64,000 bases of DNA from Amycolatopsis sp. FBCC-B4732 (GTDB taxonomy: Bacteria > Actinomycetota > Actinomycetes > Mycobacteriales > Pseudonocardiaceae): contig NZ_CP095376.1 of the NCBI RefSeq assembly GCF_023008405.1, positions 644,001 to 708,000 of the forward strand, in the 5' to 3' direction. The translations under genes and the position numbers were made by a program. Below are positions 33,538 to 41,322 of this stretch, piece after piece (the stretch's first letter is position 1; the number at the start of each line of letters is the position of its first letter). The notes below the pieces were generated by a model. It saw only the letters and a program-made list of their open reading frames with translations, was not told the origin of the DNA and ran no database searches.

Positions 33538-34520
33538 CGGAGGTCCCGTCCGGTGATGGAGATGAACACGTCTTCGAGGGTGGGCTTGCCGAACGAAATC
33601 CCGGTGACCTCGCACCGCTCGCGGCCCAGCACGGCCAGCACGCCGGGCAGCAGCGACGCCGGTTCCGCTTCGGTGTAGAGGCGGAACTGGACGGCGCTCT
33701 CGTCGGCCGCGGCCCGGCCGGTCGCGGCGAGCCGCTCGACCCGGACGACGGCGGGCACCAGCTCCAGCTCCTTGCCGACGGCTTCGGCGGGCGCGTCGGC
33801 CAGCGTGACGCCCACGGTGAGCGTCGTGTTGCCCGGCAGCGACCGGGTCAGCGCCTCGGTCGTGTCGAGGGCCAGCAGCTTGCCGTGGTCGACGATGCCG
33901 ACCCGGTCGCACAGCTTGGCCGCCTCGTCCATGTCGTGCGTGGTGACGACGACGGTGACGCCCTCGGCCGTCAGCTCGGCGACGCGCTCGTGCACGAACA
34001 GCCGCGACTGCGGGTCCAGCCCGGTCGCCGGCTCGTCGAGGAACATCACCTTCGGCTTGTGCATCAGGGCCCGGGCGATCATCACGCGCTGGGCCTGGCC
34101 GCCGGACATCTCGTCCACCCTGGCCTTCGCCCGCGGGCCGAGGCCCATCCACTCGATCAGCTCGTCGGCCCGGCGGTGCCGCTGCGCCCGCCCCATGCCG
34201 TGGTAAGCGGCGTGGAACAGCAGGTTCTGCCGCACCGTCAGCGACTGGTCGAGGTTGTTGCGCTGGGGCACCACGGCCAGCACCTGGCGGGCCGCGGTCG
34301 CGTCCTTGACGACGTCGATCCCGGCCACCTCGGCCCGCCCGGACGTCGGCAGCGCGCGCGTGGTCAGCATGCTGACCGTCGTCGTCTTGCCCGCGCCGTT
34401 GGGACCCAGCAGGCCGAAGACCTCGCCCGCGGCGATCGTGAAGCCGAGGCCGTCGACCGCAGGCCGTTCTGCTTTCGGGTACCTCTTCACGAGGTCCCGC
34501 ACCACCACAGCGTCCTGCAC
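33534..34520 (-). CDS. ABC transporter ATPase (DrrA-like)
   Basis: A 328-residue ATP-binding subunit of the daunorubicin-resistance (DrrA) family. Walker A is GPNGAGKTTT, the signature motif MSGGQAQRVMIARAL, and Walker B VMFLDEPATGLDP followed by the switch His in VTTHDMDE. The C-terminal extension (about residues 230-328) is typical of DrrA-type subunits. I chose GTG 34520, with GGAGG seven bases upstream; the longer frame back to 34631 has no family similarity. Translationally coupled to the permease gene. Role: energising export and self-resistance. Confidence 0.93.
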   Translation of the reverse strand: MQDAVVVRDLVKRYPKAERPAVDGLGFTIAAGEVFGLLGPNGAGKTTTVSMLTTRALPTSGRAEVAGIDVVKDATAARQVLAVVPQRNNLDQSLTVRQNLLFHAAYHGMGRAQRHRRADELIEWMGLGPRAKARVDEMSGGQAQRVMIARALMHKPKVMFLDEPATGLDPQSRLFVHERVAELTAEGVTVVVTTHDMDEAAKLCDRVGIVDHGKLLALDTTEALTRSLPGNTTLTVGVTLADAPAEAVGKELELVPAVVRVERLAATGRAAADESAVQFRLYTEAEPASLLPGVLAVLGRERCEVTGISFGKPTLEDVFISITGRDLR

Positions 34521-34666
34521 GCTGGTCCTCCAGGAAATCACCGGGCGCGCGGCCCGGGAGGGATCGGAAAGTGCGCATACGGGGGTGAGGAAGGGCCGTG
34601 GTGCTGGGGGACAACCTCGGCCCTTCCCCACAGGCGGCTGGTTCGAGGAACCAGCGAGCCGGAAAG

Positions 34667-34695
34667 CGCGCCCGGGCCGCGGGGGCCCGGGCGCG
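34667..34695. terminator. 12-bp GC hairpin after the glycosyltransferase gene
   Basis: CGCGCCCGGGCC (34667-34678) pairs with 34684-34695. It lies seven bases past the end of the OleD-like gene on its downstream side, so the exporter genes probably have their own promoter or receive readthrough. Confidence 0.65.
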
Positions 34696-34701
34696 AAGTC
34701 G

Positions 34702-35895
34702 TCAGGAGACGCGCTTGAGGTGCCGCTCGAGCTCGTCGGCCGCGCGGACGGCGCCGCCGGCCGCGCGCACCTTCGCGCCCATCGCCGCGACCGCGGACCG
34801 GATCCGCTCGTCGCCCGCGGTGGTCTGCACCGCTTCGCGCAGCAGCTCCGGAGTGGGCTCCTGGCCGGCCAGGCTGGTGCCCAGGCCGAGCTCGGCGACG
34901 CGCTGGGCCACCGCGGCCTGCTCGACGCTCTGCGGCAGCGACACCATCGGCGTGTCGAAGTACAGCGCCTCCATCGTCCCGCCCATGCCGGAGTGGGTGA
35001 TGAAGGCCGAAGCGTGCTTCAGCACCGCCAGCTGCGGCACCGCGGCGTGCGCCTCGACGTTCGGCGGCAGCTCCCCGAGCTCCGCCTGGTCGAGCGTGCC
35101 GACCGACAGCACCACGTGCCAGTCCTCGCCCGTGAACGCCGCCACGACGGCCCGGAAGAAGTCCGGGCGGTCGTTGAACGCCGTGCCGAGCGAAACCAGC
35201 AGCACGGGCTTGCCGTCCGACGGCGGCTGCCAGTCGCCCTGGAACGTCCGGTCGCCCAGGCACGGGCCGATGAACGCGAAGTGGTCGTCGAACGTTTCGC
35301 CGTGGTACTGGAACTCCTTCGCCACGAACGCGAGCGCGAACTCCTCGCGGCCGATGGCGAAGTCGGCGGGGGTGATCTCCGGGACGCCGTGCGCCGCGGT
35401 CAGTTCCGCGATCTTCTCGCGGAAGGCCACGCGGGCCGGGTGCTCCTCGCTGAAACCGTTTTCTTCCCCGAGGAACTTCGCCAGCGACCACTCGTCGTTG
35501 TAGGCGAAGGACGGGAACAGCTCCACCGCGGGCACGCCCCACTTCGCGGCGAGCACCCGCCCGGTCGCGTAGACCGTGCGGTCGTACAGGATCAGGTCCG
35601 GCACGTCGTCGGCGAAGGCCGCTTCGAACACCGGGATGGTCGCGGTGCTCTCCATGACCAGCACCAGCGGCAGCCAGGCGGCGAAGTCGGCGGGCGGGTC
35701 CTCGGTGCGCGGCTTCGGCGTCAGGGACGACTCGTAGCGCAGGACCCGTGCTCCCGTCGGTGCCACGAGGTCGGCGAACTGGTCCGTGGTGGCGAAGGTG
35801 ACGCGGTGACCGCGGCGGACCAGCTCGGCGGCCACGTCCAGCGTCGGCATGACGTGCCCGTACGCGGGGATGTTCAGCAGCGCGATGTGTGCCAT
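34702..35895 (-). CDS. Macrolide-type glycosyltransferase (MGT family, OleD-like)
   Basis: A 397-residue GT-B enzyme strongly reminiscent of OleD/OleI and MgtA, which inactivate macrolides inside the cell by adding glucose from UDP-glucose. N-terminus: MAHIALLNIPAYGHVMPTLD. The acceptor side includes DLILYDRTVYATGRVLAAKWGVPAV. The donor side has VLLVSLGTAFNDRPDFF, NVEAHAAVPQLAVLKHASAF, THSGMGGTMEALYFDTPMVS and PQSVEQAAVAQRV. ATG 35895 follows GAGGAG. It sits in an operon with exporter and two-component genes, and a secreted GH3 glucosidase is encoded 3 kb away, which suggests self-protection rather than tailoring. Confidence 0.92.
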   Translation of the reverse strand: MAHIALLNIPAYGHVMPTLDVAAELVRRGHRVTFATTDQFADLVAPTGARVLRYESSLTPKPRTEDPPADFAAWLPLVLVMESTATIPVFEAAFADDVPDLILYDRTVYATGRVLAAKWGVPAVELFPSFAYNDEWSLAKFLGEENGFSEEHPARVAFREKIAELTAAHGVPEITPADFAIGREEFALAFVAKEFQYHGETFDDHFAFIGPCLGDRTFQGDWQPPSDGKPVLLVSLGTAFNDRPDFFRAVVAAFTGEDWHVVLSVGTLDQAELGELPPNVEAHAAVPQLAVLKHASAFITHSGMGGTMEALYFDTPMVSLPQSVEQAAVAQRVAELGLGTSLAGQEPTPELLREAVQTTAGDERIRSAVAAMGAKVRAAGGAVRAADELERHLKRVS

Positions 35896-35934
35896 GGGAA
35901 AGCTCCTCGGAGTGCGGTGGTCGGCCGGGGGCCC

Positions 35935-36606
35935 TCAGGCACGCAGGTCGTGCTTGCGGGTGTAGTAGGCCATGAAGCCGATGAGCCCGCCGAGGACCAC
36001 GATCCACTGCACGGTCGTCACCAGGTTGATGTCGTCGAGCGGCAGGGAGTAGGCGAGCACGACGCGGACGACCGCGTCGACGATCATGCCGACACCGAAG
36101 ACCACCGTCAGCAGGCGCAGGCCGTGGCGCATCTTGGGCTCGGTGTCCCAGCGGCGCTCCCAGACCTCGGCGCCGGCGCCGCCCCGCTTGGTGCGGGCGA
36201 TGCTGACCCCGGCGTGCAGGAAGAACGGCTTTTCGAAGAACAGCGTGATCAGCATCCAGATGCCGAACATGGCCGTGAGCCAGCCGTCCTTGGCGAAGAA
36301 GAACCGTGCGTCGCCGGAAATCAGGGAAACCGCGGTGCCGATGACCATCATCGTCACCATGAAGAGGCCGAGCCCGTCGATCTTGCGGTACCGGGCGAAC
36401 ACGTACACGGTGCGGACGACCGGGACGATGCCACCGATGATCGCGGCGGTCAACAGCGGAACGCCGTTCTGGCGCAGGATGTAGTAGACGGCGAGGGGGA
36501 CGATCAGGTCGAATGCGGCGGAAGCGAACAGCGCCAGCCGCGGGTTCCGGGGTTCCGCGTGGGACTGCGTGCCCGCTTGGGTGCGCTGGATGCCGGCTTC
36601 GTTCAT
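35935..36606 (-). CDS. VC0807-like integral membrane protein
   Basis: A 223-residue protein with six likely transmembrane helices, starting with LALFASAAFDLIVPLAVYYIL after a 20-residue polar N-terminus. Others are LLTAAIIGGIVPVVRTVYVFA, LFMVTMMVIGTAVSLISG, GWLTAMFGIWMLITLFF, LLTVVFGVGMIVDAVVRVVLA and VQWIVVLGGLIGFMAYYT. The layout resembles the VC0807/DUF3159-type family often found beside antibiotic genes; its function is unknown. ATG 36606 has AGGAG upstream. It is the first gene of the minus-strand block and lies directly downstream of the palindromic operator at 36729-36760. Confidence 0.75.
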   Translation of the reverse strand: MNEAGIQRTQAGTQSHAEPRNPRLALFASAAFDLIVPLAVYYILRQNGVPLLTAAIIGGIVPVVRTVYVFARYRKIDGLGLFMVTMMVIGTAVSLISGDARFFFAKDGWLTAMFGIWMLITLFFEKPFFLHAGVSIARTKRGGAGAEVWERRWDTEPKMRHGLRLLTVVFGVGMIVDAVVRVVLAYSLPLDDINLVTTVQWIVVLGGLIGFMAYYTRKHDLRA

Positions 36607-36728
36607 TGCTGCTCCTGGGTCATCGCGAGTTCGGTCGCGTTTCCGGTGCCATTCGCTTGCGTCGTGGCGCCGCTTGCGTTGACAACGGTAGTGTCGCGGT
36701 GCTGGTCGGCGTGAGCCTGTTAGACCGA

Positions 36729-36760
36729 ACATAGGGGTATGGCTGGCTATACCCCTATGT
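36729..36760. promoter_or_regulatory. 12-bp perfect inverted repeat, likely operator of the divergent promoter
   Basis: ACATAGGGGTAT (36729-36740) is exactly mirrored by ATACCCCTATGT (36749-36760) with an eight-base spacer. Each arm contains a TACCCCT heptamer that fits the NarL-type consensus TACYYMT, in the back-to-back orientation. It lies in the 256-base gap between the membrane-protein gene (start 36606) and the kinase gene (start 36863), so one site could control the whole resistance block and its sensor. The arms are 20 bases apart, like the pair at 28177/28197. Confidence 0.7.
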
Positions 36761-36862
36761 GTGGCCTAAGCCGATTGTCTCCCCCCTCGGGGCGCCGCAG
36801 ACTGGGACGACCTCGAGTGCGAGCGGACCCGATCGGGCCGCCCGGAGGGGATGGGGGACGCG

Positions 36863-38236
36863 ATGAGCCGACCAGGAACACTCTCCCGTGGAGAGTATGA
36901 TCTGCCGATGTCGTCGATTCCCCAGCGGAGCGTATCGGCCGTCCGGCGCGGCTTCGCCGGAATGGCACGACTGGTCGTTCTCGTGCTGTTCGCGGCCGCG
37001 CAGGTGTGCGTTCTCACGCTGCCCGCGGCGATCTGGCTGCCGGAATACGTCGCGGCCGCGGGGCTGACCGTGCTGGTCGCCATTCCCGCGTGCCGGGTGC
37101 TGCCCGTCCTTTCCCGGAAAAGCGCGCCGTCGCTCTACGGCCGCGCGATCGAATCGCCTTACCTCCCGTTGCCGGTGCTGGAACGCACCGAAAACGGGTG
37201 GTACTGGAACGGGTACGACTTCCACCGGTCCCGCTGGGTCTCCCTGGCCCAGCGCCGCGGCCGCTGGTTCTTCACCGACCCGGCCACCTGGCGCGACCTG
37301 TGCTGGCTGGTGGTCAACCCGCTGACCGGCGGGGTGGTGGCGGCCCTGCCGGTCGCGCTCGCCGCGTTCGGGGCGTTCCTGCTGGTCTCGCCGCTGACCG
37401 CGCCGCACCTGGCGACCGGCGAGTGGTACTTCCCGCTGCCCATGGACACGCCGGCCGGGGTCGCCGGGACCGCCGTCGCGGGGCTCGCGCTGCTGGTGCT
37501 GGGCCTGGTGGCCGCGCCCGGCGCGGTCAGCCTGCACGAGGCCTGGACGCGGTGGCTGCTGGCGCCCGACGAGCGCACGCTGCTGGCGCGGCGGGTGGAG
37601 CGGCTCTTCGCGACGCGGGCCGCGGCCATCGACGCGCAGGCCGCGGAGCTGCGGCGGATCGAGCGCGACCTGCACGACGGCGCCCAGGCGCGGCTGATCG
37701 CGATCGGCATGTCGCTCAGCACCGCCGAGATGCTGCTCGACACCGACCTCGACGAGGTCCGGCGGCAGCTGGCGGGCGCGCGTGACCTGTCCGCGGCCGC
37801 GCTGCGGGAGCTGCGGGGGCTGGTGCACGGCATCCAGCCGCCGATGCTCGCCGACCGCGGCCTCGGCGCCGCCCTCGAGGACCTCACGATGGACGCGCCG
37901 GTGCCCACCGACGTCGAGGTCGGCCTGATCGGCAGGCCGGACGCGGCACTGGAGTCGGCGGTCTACTTCTCCGTGGCCGAACTGCTGGCCAACGCGGCCA
38001 AGCACGCGGCCGCGAAGCGGGTGCGGGTCAGCGTCACCCACCGGCCGGGCGTCCTGCGGGTCGTCGTCGCCGACGACGGCAAGGGTGGCGCCGACTTCAG
38101 CCGCGGCAGCGGGCTCGCCGGGGTCCAGCGGCGGGTCGCGGCGTTCGACGGCGTCGTGGAAATCGACAGCCCGGCGGGCGGCCCGACCGAAATCACCATC
38201 CTCATTCCGTGCGTCCTGCCATCAGCCGAACAGTAA
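36863..38236 (+). CDS. Sensor histidine kinase (HisKA_3 class)
   Basis: A 457-residue membrane kinase pairing with NarL-type regulators. Hydrophobic segments occur near residues 27-65 and again at about 150-175 (NPLTGGVVAALPVALAAFGA, then FLLVS) and 205-225 (GTAVAGLALLVLGLVAAPGA). The dimerisation/phospho-acceptor site is ERDLHDGAQARLIAIGMSLS. The ATPase domain shows ELLANAAKHA (N box), VADDGKGG (G1) and GSGLAGVQRR (G2). I chose ATG 36863, which has GGGGGA five bases before it; ATG 36851 lacks room for a ribosome binding site. The partner regulator is most likely the one at 31955-32614. Confidence 0.88.
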   Translation: MSRPGTLSRGEYDLPMSSIPQRSVSAVRRGFAGMARLVVLVLFAAAQVCVLTLPAAIWLPEYVAAAGLTVLVAIPACRVLPVLSRKSAPSLYGRAIESPYLPLPVLERTENGWYWNGYDFHRSRWVSLAQRRGRWFFTDPATWRDLCWLVVNPLTGGVVAALPVALAAFGAFLLVSPLTAPHLATGEWYFPLPMDTPAGVAGTAVAGLALLVLGLVAAPGAVSLHEAWTRWLLAPDERTLLARRVERLFATRAAAIDAQAAELRRIERDLHDGAQARLIAIGMSLSTAEMLLDTDLDEVRRQLAGARDLSAAALRELRGLVHGIQPPMLADRGLGAALEDLTMDAPVPTDVEVGLIGRPDAALESAVYFSVAELLANAAKHAAAKRVRVSVTHRPGVLRVVVADDGKGGADFSRGSGLAGVQRRVAAFDGVVEIDSPAGGPTEITILIPCVLPSAEQ

Positions 38237-38256
38237 ACTGATATCGGGGGATCGAA

Positions 38257-38565
38257 ATGCGTCGTGGGATCGTGGTGTGCCTGTTCGCTCTCGTCACTTC
38301 TTTTTCGGTGGCCGGGTGCGACCATTTGATCGATCTGGGCTGTGCGGATCGGTCGTGCCATTTCAACCTCGTCAGCGGTGGCAAGGTCGACCTCGGCGGG
38401 CAGGAACTGGAAGTGCAGAAGGTCGACAACAATTCCGTGACCTTCCTGTCGAACGGGATCAGCGTCTCGCTGTTCCAGGGGGTCGACATCAATTTCCTCG
38501 GGTACCACCTGCACCTCGGGGAGATCCGCGGCGGCGAAGCCAGCTTGGACGTCACCCGGAATTAG
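38257..38565 (+). CDS. Small secreted lipoprotein
   Basis: A 102-residue protein with a clear lipoprotein signal: MRR, hydrophobic GIVVCLFALVTSFSV and the lipobox VAGC, so Cys21 would carry the lipid. The mature part is short, with two more cysteines (CADRSC) that could form a disulfide and a run of beta-like repeats (VDLGGQELEVQKVDNNSVTF, ISVSLFQGVDINFLGYHLHL). I do not recognise a family. It begins 21 bases after the kinase stop with GGGGGA as ribosome binding site, so it is co-expressed with the sensor and might act as its extracytoplasmic partner. Confidence 0.75.
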   Translation: MRRGIVVCLFALVTSFSVAGCDHLIDLGCADRSCHFNLVSGGKVDLGGQELEVQKVDNNSVTFLSNGISVSLFQGVDINFLGYHLHLGEIRGGEASLDVTRN

Positions 38566-38711
38566 CCGGGAGTTCGTCTCGCGGCCGCTCTGAACCGGTG
38601 AAGGCCCTGGTCAAGACAGGGGTTACGGTCCGTGCTGTAGTCACCTAGGTTGGTCGTCAATTGGACCAACATGCGGTGGGGGCGACCCTTTCGCGGGTTT
38701 CTGGGGTGACT

Positions 38712-41129
38712 ATGCGTAATGATCTTCTTCGTGCGCGACCACGGTTGCGCACGGCGGCGGTCGTCCTGGCCGGCGTACTCCTGACGTCCGGTCTGGCGGC
38801 GGCCGGCGCCGCGGCCGATCCGGCCGCGAAGTTCTCGCCGAGGGTGCGGAGCCTCGTCGGCGAGCTGACGCTCGACGAGAAGCTTTCCCTGGTGCACGGC
38901 GGCACGGACCCGAACAGCGTCGGCGAAGCGGGGTACGTGCCCGGTGTGCCGCGCCTCGGCATCCCGTCGCTGCGGCTGGCGGACGGCTCCGCCGGGGTGC
39001 GCGTCGACAAGCCGTCGGTCGTCATGCCGGCGCCGGTTTCGCTCGCGTCCAGCTTCGACGAGTCGCTCGCCACCCGCTACGGCGCCGGCGTCGGCCGCGA
39101 AGCCCGGGCGCTGGGCACCGACGTGCTGCTGTCGCCGATGGTGAACACCATCCGGATCCCGTACGGCGGGCGCAACTTCGAGACTTTCAGCGAGGACCCG
39201 CTGGTGACGTCGCGGATCGCCGCGGCGGAGGTCAAGGGCATCGCGGGCCAGGGCACCATCCCGGTGGTCAAGCACCTCGCCGGCAACAACCAGGAGAACG
39301 ACCGGCAGACGATCAACGTCCAGATGGACGACCAGACGCTGCACGAGGTCGAGCTGCCCGGGTTCGAGGCGGCGGTGAAGGCCGGCGCCGGCGCGGTGAT
39401 GTGCTCGTACAACAACCTCAACGGGCCGTCCGCGTGCGCGAACGGCGACCTGCTGACCGGGATCCTGCGGGAGCAGCTGGCGTTCAAGGGCTGGGTGATG
39501 TCGGACTGGCGGATGTCGCTGACGCCCGACAGCCTGCCCAAGGGCCTCGACCAGGAGATGCCGGACGGCACGTACTTCGGCGACCAGCTCAAGACCGCGA
39601 TCAGCGAGGGCAAGATCCCGCAGTCCGCTTTGGACACCGCGGTCGCGCGCATCCTCGGCCAGCTGGACCGGTTCCACCTGCTCGACAACCCGGCGCGCCC
39701 GGCGCGTGACCTGTCCGGCCTGACGGCGACCGCGCAGGACGTCGCCCAGGCCGGCGCGGTCCTGCTGCGCAACGAAAAGGCGGCGCTGCCGCTGAGCACC
39801 GCGAAGTCGGGCAAGGTCGCGGTGATCGGCTACAACGCGAAGACGCCGAAGCTCAACGGCGGCGGCAGCTCCCACGTGCTCCCGTCGGCCACGCCGGCCA
39901 CCCCGCTGGACGTCATCAAGAAGCGCGCGGGCAGCACCACGACTTACACCACGGGCTACGACCCGGCGGGCGAGGTCGTCCCGGCGAACGCGCTGTCCCC
40001 GGCCTACACCCAGGGCGGCGGGCTGCCCGCCGGCGCGGAGGGCGTGTTCTACAACGGCACGATCACCGCGCCGGTCGAGGGCGACTACAGCATCCAGCTG
40101 CAGGCCACCGGCGGTGGCGGCTTCCTCCAGGTGGACGGCGCCGCGAGCGGCCTGTTCGGCGACTCCATCGCGACCGGCTACACCGGCATCACCGTGCACC
40201 TGACCGCGGGCCAGCACTCGCTGCTGCTCTACGGCTTCGCGGACTTCGTCAAGCCGCTGCAGGTGAACCTGCACTGGCTCACCCCCGTCGCGGCCACGGC
40301 CAAGATCGCCGAGGCGGTGGCGGCGGCCAAGCTGGCCACGACGCCGATCGTGTTCGCCTACGACGACAGCTCCGAGGGCCTCGACCGCCCGGACCTGTCG
40401 CTGCCGGGCTACCAGGACGAGCTGATCGACGCGGTCGCCACGGCCAACCCGCGCACGGTGGTCGTCCTGAACACGGCGTCCGCGGTGAAGATGCCGTGGC
40501 TGGCGAAGACGGCCGCGGTGCTGGAGATGTGGTACCCGGGCCAGAAGGGCGCGGAAGCGACGACGGCGCTGCTGTACGGCGACGCCAACCCGCAGGGCAA
40601 GCTGACCCAGACGTTCCCGGTGGACGAGGCCCACACGCTCGTCAGCGGCGAAGCCGGCCTGTACCCGGGCCAGGACGGCCAGGTGAAGTACACGGAGGGC
40701 GTCGACGTCGGCTACCGCTGGTACGCGGACAAGAAGGTGACCCCGCTCTTCCCGTTCGGCTACGGCCTTTCGTACACGTCGTTCGCCTACAGCGGCCTGA
40801 CGGCCACGAACGCGTCGGACGGTGGTCTGGACGTGAAGGTGACGGTGCGGAACACGGGGACCCGGACGGGAACCGAGGTGGCCCAGGTGTTCCTCGGCCC
40901 GAGCCCGCAGGTGACGGCCCCGCAGGCCCCGACGGCGCTGGGTGGGTACGCGAAGGTGACGTTGACGGCGGGCGCGTACCGGACGTTGACCATCCACGTG
41001 GACCCGCGCCAGCTGAGCTACTGGGACTCGGCGGCGAAGGCGTGGAAGCGGGGAGGCGGGACGCGGTCGGTGAAGGCGGGTTCGTCTTCGGCGTCGCTGC
41101 CGCTGGGCACACAGGTCGCGGTGAACTGA
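38712..41129 (+). CDS. Secreted GH3 beta-glucosidase with PA14 domain (DesR/OleR-like)
   Basis: An 805-residue exported enzyme. The signal peptide is RTAAVVLAGVLLTSGLAAAGAAA, cut near residue 35. The GH3 N-domain contains GGRNFETFSEDP, VVKHLAGNNQEN and the nucleophile Asp265 in GWVMSDWRMSL. The C-domain follows, with an inserted PA14 domain at about 40030-40280 (EGVFYNGTITAPVEGDYSIQ, FLQVDGAASGLF), then LFPFGYGLSYTSF and a C-terminal fibronectin-III-like domain. DesR, which reactivates glucosylated pikromycin outside the cell, has this same GH3-PA14 plan. ATG 38712 starts the signal peptide; upstream codons add no sense. Inferred role: removing the protective glucose added by the OleD-like enzyme. 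Confidence 0.9.
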   Translation: MRNDLLRARPRLRTAAVVLAGVLLTSGLAAAGAAADPAAKFSPRVRSLVGELTLDEKLSLVHGGTDPNSVGEAGYVPGVPRLGIPSLRLADGSAGVRVDKPSVVMPAPVSLASSFDESLATRYGAGVGREARALGTDVLLSPMVNTIRIPYGGRNFETFSEDPLVTSRIAAAEVKGIAGQGTIPVVKHLAGNNQENDRQTINVQMDDQTLHEVELPGFEAAVKAGAGAVMCSYNNLNGPSACANGDLLTGILREQLAFKGWVMSDWRMSLTPDSLPKGLDQEMPDGTYFGDQLKTAISEGKIPQSALDTAVARILGQLDRFHLLDNPARPARDLSGLTATAQDVAQAGAVLLRNEKAALPLSTAKSGKVAVIGYNAKTPKLNGGGSSHVLPSATPATPLDVIKKRAGSTTTYTTGYDPAGEVVPANALSPAYTQGGGLPAGAEGVFYNGTITAPVEGDYSIQLQATGGGGFLQVDGAASGLFGDSIATGYTGITVHLTAGQHSLLLYGFADFVKPLQVNLHWLTPVAATAKIAEAVAAAKLATTPIVFAYDDSSEGLDRPDLSLPGYQDELIDAVATANPRTVVVLNTASAVKMPWLAKTAAVLEMWYPGQKGAEATTALLYGDANPQGKLTQTFPVDEAHTLVSGEAGLYPGQDGQVKYTEGVDVGYRWYADKKVTPLFPFGYGLSYTSFAYSGLTATNASDGGLDVKVTVRNTGTRTGTEVAQVFLGPSPQVTAPQAPTALGGYAKVTLTAGAYRTLTIHVDPRQLSYWDSAAKAWKRGGGTRSVKAGSSSASLPLGTQVAVN

Positions 41130-41141
41130 CGCTGACCGGAC

Positions 41142-41171
41142 GGCCGGTGCTCCTTCGCGGGGCACCGGCCG
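41142..41171. terminator. 10-bp hairpin after the GH3 gene
   Basis: CGGCCGGTGC (41142-41151) pairs with GCACCGGCCG (41162-41171), 12 bases after the stop. The 150 bases from there to the HNH gene show nothing else that I can support. Confidence 0.65.
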
Positions 41172-41322
41172 GCTTCAAAGATGCGGCTTCGCCGGGGCGT
41201 GGGAAATCGGCGCCCCGGTGGTTGGCTTTTTGTGGTGATCGGCAGCGCCGATTCCCCACGCAACGATCATCGTCACCTTATCGAGTGATGAACATCTGGT
41301 CGATGGTCGGTAATCTTGTTGT

